Shown here piece by piece: positions 59,717 through 64,000 of a stretch of 64,000 bases of DNA. A program made the translations under genes and the position numbers. A model generated the notes under the pieces. That model saw nothing but the letters and a program-made list of their open reading frames with translations, was not told the DNA's origin and did not search any database. This stretch comes from Deuterostichococcus epilithicus (taxonomy: Eukaryota; Chlorophyta; Trebouxiophyceae; Prasiolales; Stichococcaceae). The stretch is from NCBI GenBank assembly GCA_033439295.1, contig JAVTLE010000008.1, positions 310,001-374,000 on the forward strand. The letters run 5' to 3'. Each line of letters starts with the position of its first letter. Within the stretch, counting starts at the first letter, position 1.

Positions 59717-62700
59717 ATGTACAGCCTTCTGAGACAAAGATGCTCAACCGTGGCGCCAAACCTGCTGGCACATGCTGCGGAGGTTCTCGAGGGGGAGAGC
59801 TTTTTCACCGAGACAGATCTAGAAACTATGTCCAAGATTGACCTGGAAAAACTGGGTCAGTACAATACTCCATGACTCGCACCTGTCGAACTGCTCACAT
59901 GCATGATCACATGCATATTGCATATGCTGAATTGCATATGCTGATTGGACGTCTCGAACCATTTCACATGTGCTGCAGGTCTGCCAATGCGAGTGGTGTG
60001 CCAGATCGCGGCCAGCTTCAGGCTCAGTGGCACAGCAGGTATGCACTTACCAAGCGCACACGAGCCGAAGGTGCTGGTGCGTGCGGAGTTATACTTTGTG
60101 TATCGCAGAGGCCTCTCAACAGCTGCAGGAGCCCGCTGTATCGTCTCAGGAGCTGCACGACGTTGCAGGCTCAGAGGAGCTGAAGCAGCAGGTCAGCGAA
60201 CTGGCAGCTGCGGTGCAGCAGGCAGCTGAGCGCGAGCAGCAGGTCAGCGAACTGGCAGCTGCGGTGCAGCAGGCAGCTGAGCGCGAGCAGCAGCGAGACC
60301 GCGAGGTGCAGGATGTGAAGGCGGATGTGAAGGCGGAGCAGCAGCGGCGCAAATTCACGCGCACTGACCCCATCGGTGTCGGCCGCAATGCACGCATGAA
60401 CAGCAGCAGCGGCGCAAGCGCTGCGATGACGCTCAATGGCATGCTGGCAGGTCATCATCCTCCGCTGCACAGGAATCGAACAGCCCGTCGTGCACTTGCA
60501 AACCCTGGCGTGTCATGGCATCCTTTCTGGATTGCCAGTGTCTGCAAAGTGAATTCACGGCTGCTGACTTGCTCACCGCAGGCGGGAAGTACAGCACAAA
60601 TGACCTGAACGCCGCCCATGATCGGGCCATCAAGATCTGGCGTGCTGCGCCCAGGTCCGAGGACGAGATGCAGGACTTTATTGACAGGACCGCCATCATG
60701 GCTCTCTGTGCCCACGACCCTTTTGGTTTGGCCTACATACGCACAGCCGGTATGATGACCTTGTCTATGGCTGTGACATCAATCCCTGAGATTTTGACTC
60801 ACGAGCGCAAGCTTGCCCAACTGTCAAATTTGATTCACCAGCATTTGGATTTCCGTTCACCTAGTGCACTTTGGGATCATGTCTCAGACAGGGCCGATCA
60901 TCGAGCCCAGGCATGTGCTGTCTCTCAGAATGGGGGTTTCAGAGCCAGAAGCCAGACGTGGCGACGGTAGCAGGCACCTCCAGCCTGCTGTCGCACCATG
61001 TGGTGCACGTCCTGGAGCTGAAGCTGGGCAGCTCACATCCTGAGATTGACGCAGCACTGGGCCAGGTGTGCATCATCAAAGCACATCGAAGTTCATGGCG
61101 CAAATGCTGTAGCGCACCATGCCAGCACACGACATGCCGCCACTTCGCACCTACATTTGCCAGAACCCTCGACGGAAGAAATGCTGCAGCGTCCCGGTCT
61201 TCAAGCTTGAAGCAATGCCGGGTGCAGGCGCATGCGCGTGTCGGATTTCTGTCGCAATTCCAGTCCAGCCGGCGGTGCTGGGTGTGCGTCATCCTGGCGG
61301 GGGACAGGCTGCAGACCTGGGTGGTTGAGACTGCCAGCGGGCCCGAATGGTTCCTGTGCCGGGACGAGGAGCTGTTGCCGCACGGGCTGCGCACGCTGCT
61401 GCGCCTGCTGTGGGCTTCACCCCAGGTGTGGCGCCTTAATGCGTCCAGCAGCAGTCTTGTGGCATAAACACATCGCCTACCGAGTTCGTCAAACAGCGGC
61501 TCAAAGCAGAGATCGTGATTGATCCACCAATCTGCAACAACTCTGCAGCACATGGGATGGGTGGCGCCAAACCTGCCAAACTTCACCATGCTGGCGGACA
61601 GCGGGCAGCGCCTCTACAGCCTGGAGGCGCTGGACGCAATGTTTGCGCCCACGGCACAGCCGGCGACCGGAGACGAGCGCACTCAGGCTACCGGCCCAGT
61701 GCCAGTGGTGCTTGCAGGCGTGCTGCCAGATGGCGAGCAGGTCGTGCTGAAAAGCGGCGTGCTCGACCGGCTGCAGCGGGAGGCGAGCCACTACCTTGCT
61801 GATGCTGCACGGTAGCAAGCGGAATGGCTCGAGGTGCTGAGTATGCCTGCCGAGGATGGACGGCAGGTTTGCAAGAGAGGCTGTGCTGTGAGCATCTCAT
61901 GATTGGTGCTGCTGTTGCCATGGTGTTGCTCACCCTGGTGGGGGGCATGAGCACCGAGCCCAATGCCTTCCAGAATCGTCAAAAGTAGGGACGGATACAA
62001 ATGACTCTGCAAGGCTGTCCTAGCATGCACACACTGCAAACGGTTCGCTCAGACTGTCTTTCGAATCTCAACCACGTGCTGCTGCGGTGCAGGCAGAAAG
62101 TCGCGCAGCTGCCCGGCATGGCACGCACCCTGGGCTTGGCTGTGAGCGCTGCTGGCACCCGCCACGAGCGCCGCTTCCTGACCGTCCTGCCACATGGGCG
62201 GCCCTTCGGCGCCTCGACGGCGCAGGAGGCCGTCATGCTGGCCTTCGTGCTGCTCACTAGCATCGCGCGCCTGGAAGGGTCGGGCGTTGTGCACCGGGAT
62301 GTCAGCCCGTACAACATCGTCAGGGACTCGCTTGGGCTGCCATACCTCATCGATTTCTACACCCTGGCTGCGTCCGACACGGTGCTTGTTTGCCTTTGCT
62401 TGCCTGGAGTGTCACTCTGCGTGTTGGTACCAATTGTGTGTGCAAATCCGCATGGGAAATCGAGGCAAGTCCAGTGCAAAGTGTCGATGATGCCAGGCAC
62501 CCATTCTCATCACGCCTGCACACCTTGCAGGTGTCAAGTCCAGTCACGGGGACGCCAGAGTTCATGGCGCTGTCGCAGCTGGTCCGCATGCGGCCTGACA
62601 TGGCCGAGCTGGCAGCCGCGCCTACAGCAGCAACAGATGTGGAGTGCCTGCTGTACAGCATCCTGCGGCTCGTGACAGGCGACAAGCTGCCTTGGCGGCG

Positions 62701-63479
62701 GTACACCGCTCTAGACCACCGCGGCGCTTTGGAGTCAAAGTTTACGAGCATGAGTCTGTTCCAGATGTAAGTTCGACTTGCCTGAACGCGTGCAACCTGC
62801 GGGTACATTGCCATTGTCGTATGGATGCTATGTCACGCTTAAGGATGGTGACACTGGCTGGATTTTCTGCGCTGCTCAGGCAGGTGGCGGCGCGGTGCCT
62901 GCCGAAATATGCCGCGCTACTTCCGCTGCTGTCCTGCTGGGCCGGCAGATACTATCACAGCAGCACCTACAGCGCCGCCTTCCCTGTGGCGGACGCCATA
63001 GACATGGTGTGGGCGGACTCGTTCACAAAGGGTGCCATCCTGAAGCAACTGGTGAGATGGAGTACTAAGCAGGAAACTCCTACTTTGCTTCACCATCGCC
63101 CAGAGGTAACTAAACCCATGCGCTTATTGTGCAGTCCGAGCAATCTTGACAGACCTTCATTCCCTTTTTGTTGAGCGGCAACATCATCCAGCTGAAGCTG
63201 TGGCGACGTGGTGATCAGGCGGCCATGCTGCTGGAGGCATGCGAGGTTGGTGCATCCGCGGCGGAGGCGCGGTCGTTGACCGCTGAGCTGCAGAAGGGTG
63301 CTGTGAAGGCGGCAGTGGAGGCGGTTGGACTTTCTATTCAAGGCCAGCGCAGGCGGGCCGGGCACACATCTCTGTCACGAGTATGCTGGTGCAGATGGAC
63401 TCGAAACAGCCACCCGACGATGCACTTGCCATGCAGAAGAGCACATGCAGTGCATCGTGTCTTTCAACGCCTCACATGA
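59717..63479 (+). CDS. SAM-like/coiled-coil/PD-(D/E)XK/kinase protein (about 790 aa)
   Basis: Exons: 59717-59855, 59979-60038, 60109-60450, 60582-60880, 60943-61065, 61264-61425, 61549-61811, 62093-62381, 62531-62766, 62880-63051, then tentatively 63192-63479; the first ten sum to 695 codons in phase. Residues 1-65 look SAM-like (TDLETMSKIDLEKL, GLPMRVVCQIAAS). About 67-150 is a coiled coil with a 17-residue repeat. About 282-312 reads KPDVATVAGTSSLL and HHVVHVLELKLGS, a PD-x(17)-ExK pattern typical of restriction-fold nucleases. About 430-690 is a kinase: VVLKSG (Lys), VVHRDVSPYNIV, PYLIDFYTLA (DFY for DFG), VTGTPEFMAL, DVECLLYSILRLVTG. HRDxSPxN with LIDF resembles FunK1 and Crinkler-type kinases. 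The order recalls Crinkler/RHS-like nuclease-kinase proteins. The last exon is uncertain. Role unknown. Confidence 0.75.
60186..60293 (+). repeat. Perfect 51-bp coding tandem repeat
   Basis: A 51-bp unit encoding QQVSELAAAVQQAAERE is present twice with no nucleotide difference, followed by the start of a third unit (CAGCAG). In-frame, within the coiled coil of the putative nuclease-kinase protein. Confidence 0.95.
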
Positions 63480-64000
63480 GGCGCCGCAAGTCTTGGAGCC
63501 TCATTGCAGCAAGGCAGTGGGGCACCAGACTGCCCATCTGCATTCTGTAGACTCGCCTCAGTGTGATCTCGTGGCACTGCGACGTACAGGGGCAATCATG
63601 CCAGCAGCGCCGACTCCAGGCGCCGAGGGTGTAGCAAGTGTGCTGGCTGTGCTTCCAGAATGAAGGTGCGCTCATGCTTGTGCTGCCGCTTGCTGTACGA
63701 CATCTGAAATGCTGGCAGCCAGAACCGCTGTCTTGCAAATCGCTGGCACGCAAGCCCAAATAGTCAATGTGACGCCACACCGACCTCCGCCATTTGCTGC
63801 GGCGCAGTTGCACGAGTCGCAATTTGACACCATGCAGCGCGATGCTGAGTAAGGACTTCATCCGCCACTTGGCCTGACTGTTTTGATGGCTGTGTCGATA
63901 GAATGTCAAGCGGATGGCTGAGCAGGGATGTACCATTCTGGTTGAGCATTGTCCTTTGGGTTTGCAAATAGAACCCACGCCAGCACAAGGACGCCCGCAA
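63480..64000. other. Right edge, no gene supported
   Basis: 521 bp after the putative nuclease-kinase gene. No recognisable coding sequence on either strand, though the gene's true 3' end could reach into it. Confidence 0.35.

Noticed and set aside
1-64000. CRISPR array, bacterial operon, integrated virus, transposase or insertion sequence
   Set aside because: No direct-repeat/spacer structure, transposase, reverse transcriptase or capsid-like sequence was seen; all recognised genes are intron-rich and eukaryotic.
1-64000. tRNA or rRNA genes
   Set aside because: I looked for T-loop-like GTTCGAATC strings. The few hits lie in coding sequence or lack a matching stem, so none is reported; a covariance-model scan would settle it.

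Overview
The window looks like nuclear DNA of a green alga, probably a trebouxiophyte chlorophyte; this is an inference, not an identification. The base composition is GC-rich. Genes are cut into many short exons by GT-AG introns whose donors mostly read GTG rather than GTA. The products include a thylakoid-lumen PsbP-type protein and a plastid/cyanobacterial-type protein beside standard eukaryotic proteins (SMC4, ARL5, NDK, ETHE1, RWDD1, FAM98). I built gene models by chaining exons with matching splice phases and checking that total lengths divide by three; exon coordinates are given in each entry.

Layout. 1-17.7 kb: three tandem receptor-like kinase (RLK) genes on + (the first cut by the window edge). 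An NDK gene lies antisense between the second and third. A partial tandem duplication (last kinase exon plus half of NDK) sits behind the first. 19.2-20.2 kb: a decayed mTERF-family gene. 20.9-24.6 kb: a divergent pair, ETHE1 (-) and a PsbP-domain protein (+). 25.4-34.6 kb: SMC4 in 25 exons. 35.4-36.4 kb: an unrecognised small gene. 37.3-41.1 kb: ARL5 (+) convergent with a plastid/cyanobacterial-type Rossmann-like protein (-). The latter shares a 356-bp intergenic region with FAM98 (+, 41.4-44.4 kb). 45.1-51.1 kb: a CUE-CUE-CUE-DUF1771-Smr protein (+). 51.7-53.4 kb: RWDD1 (-). 54.4-58.8 kb: a fourth RLK (+). 59.7-63.5 kb: a multidomain protein that reads as SAM-like/coiled coil/PD-(D/E)XK/protein kinase (+), reminiscent of Crinkler/RHS-type proteins.

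The most notable content is the RLK family. All four have a type I membrane layout where visible, a kinase with catalytic Lys, HRD and APE motifs, and DVG in place of DFG. The three complete copies share an ectodomain I do not recognise, with a conserved PFTxDKQ motif. The second candidate is the putative nuclease-kinase protein near the right end.

Two genome-level patterns stand out. Several introns use a GC donor, three of them with the identical sequence GCGAGT, inferred purely from reading-frame continuity. Several introns also hold degenerate copies of a neighbouring exon end together with its splice site, including a short tandem array of duplicated 3' splice acceptors.
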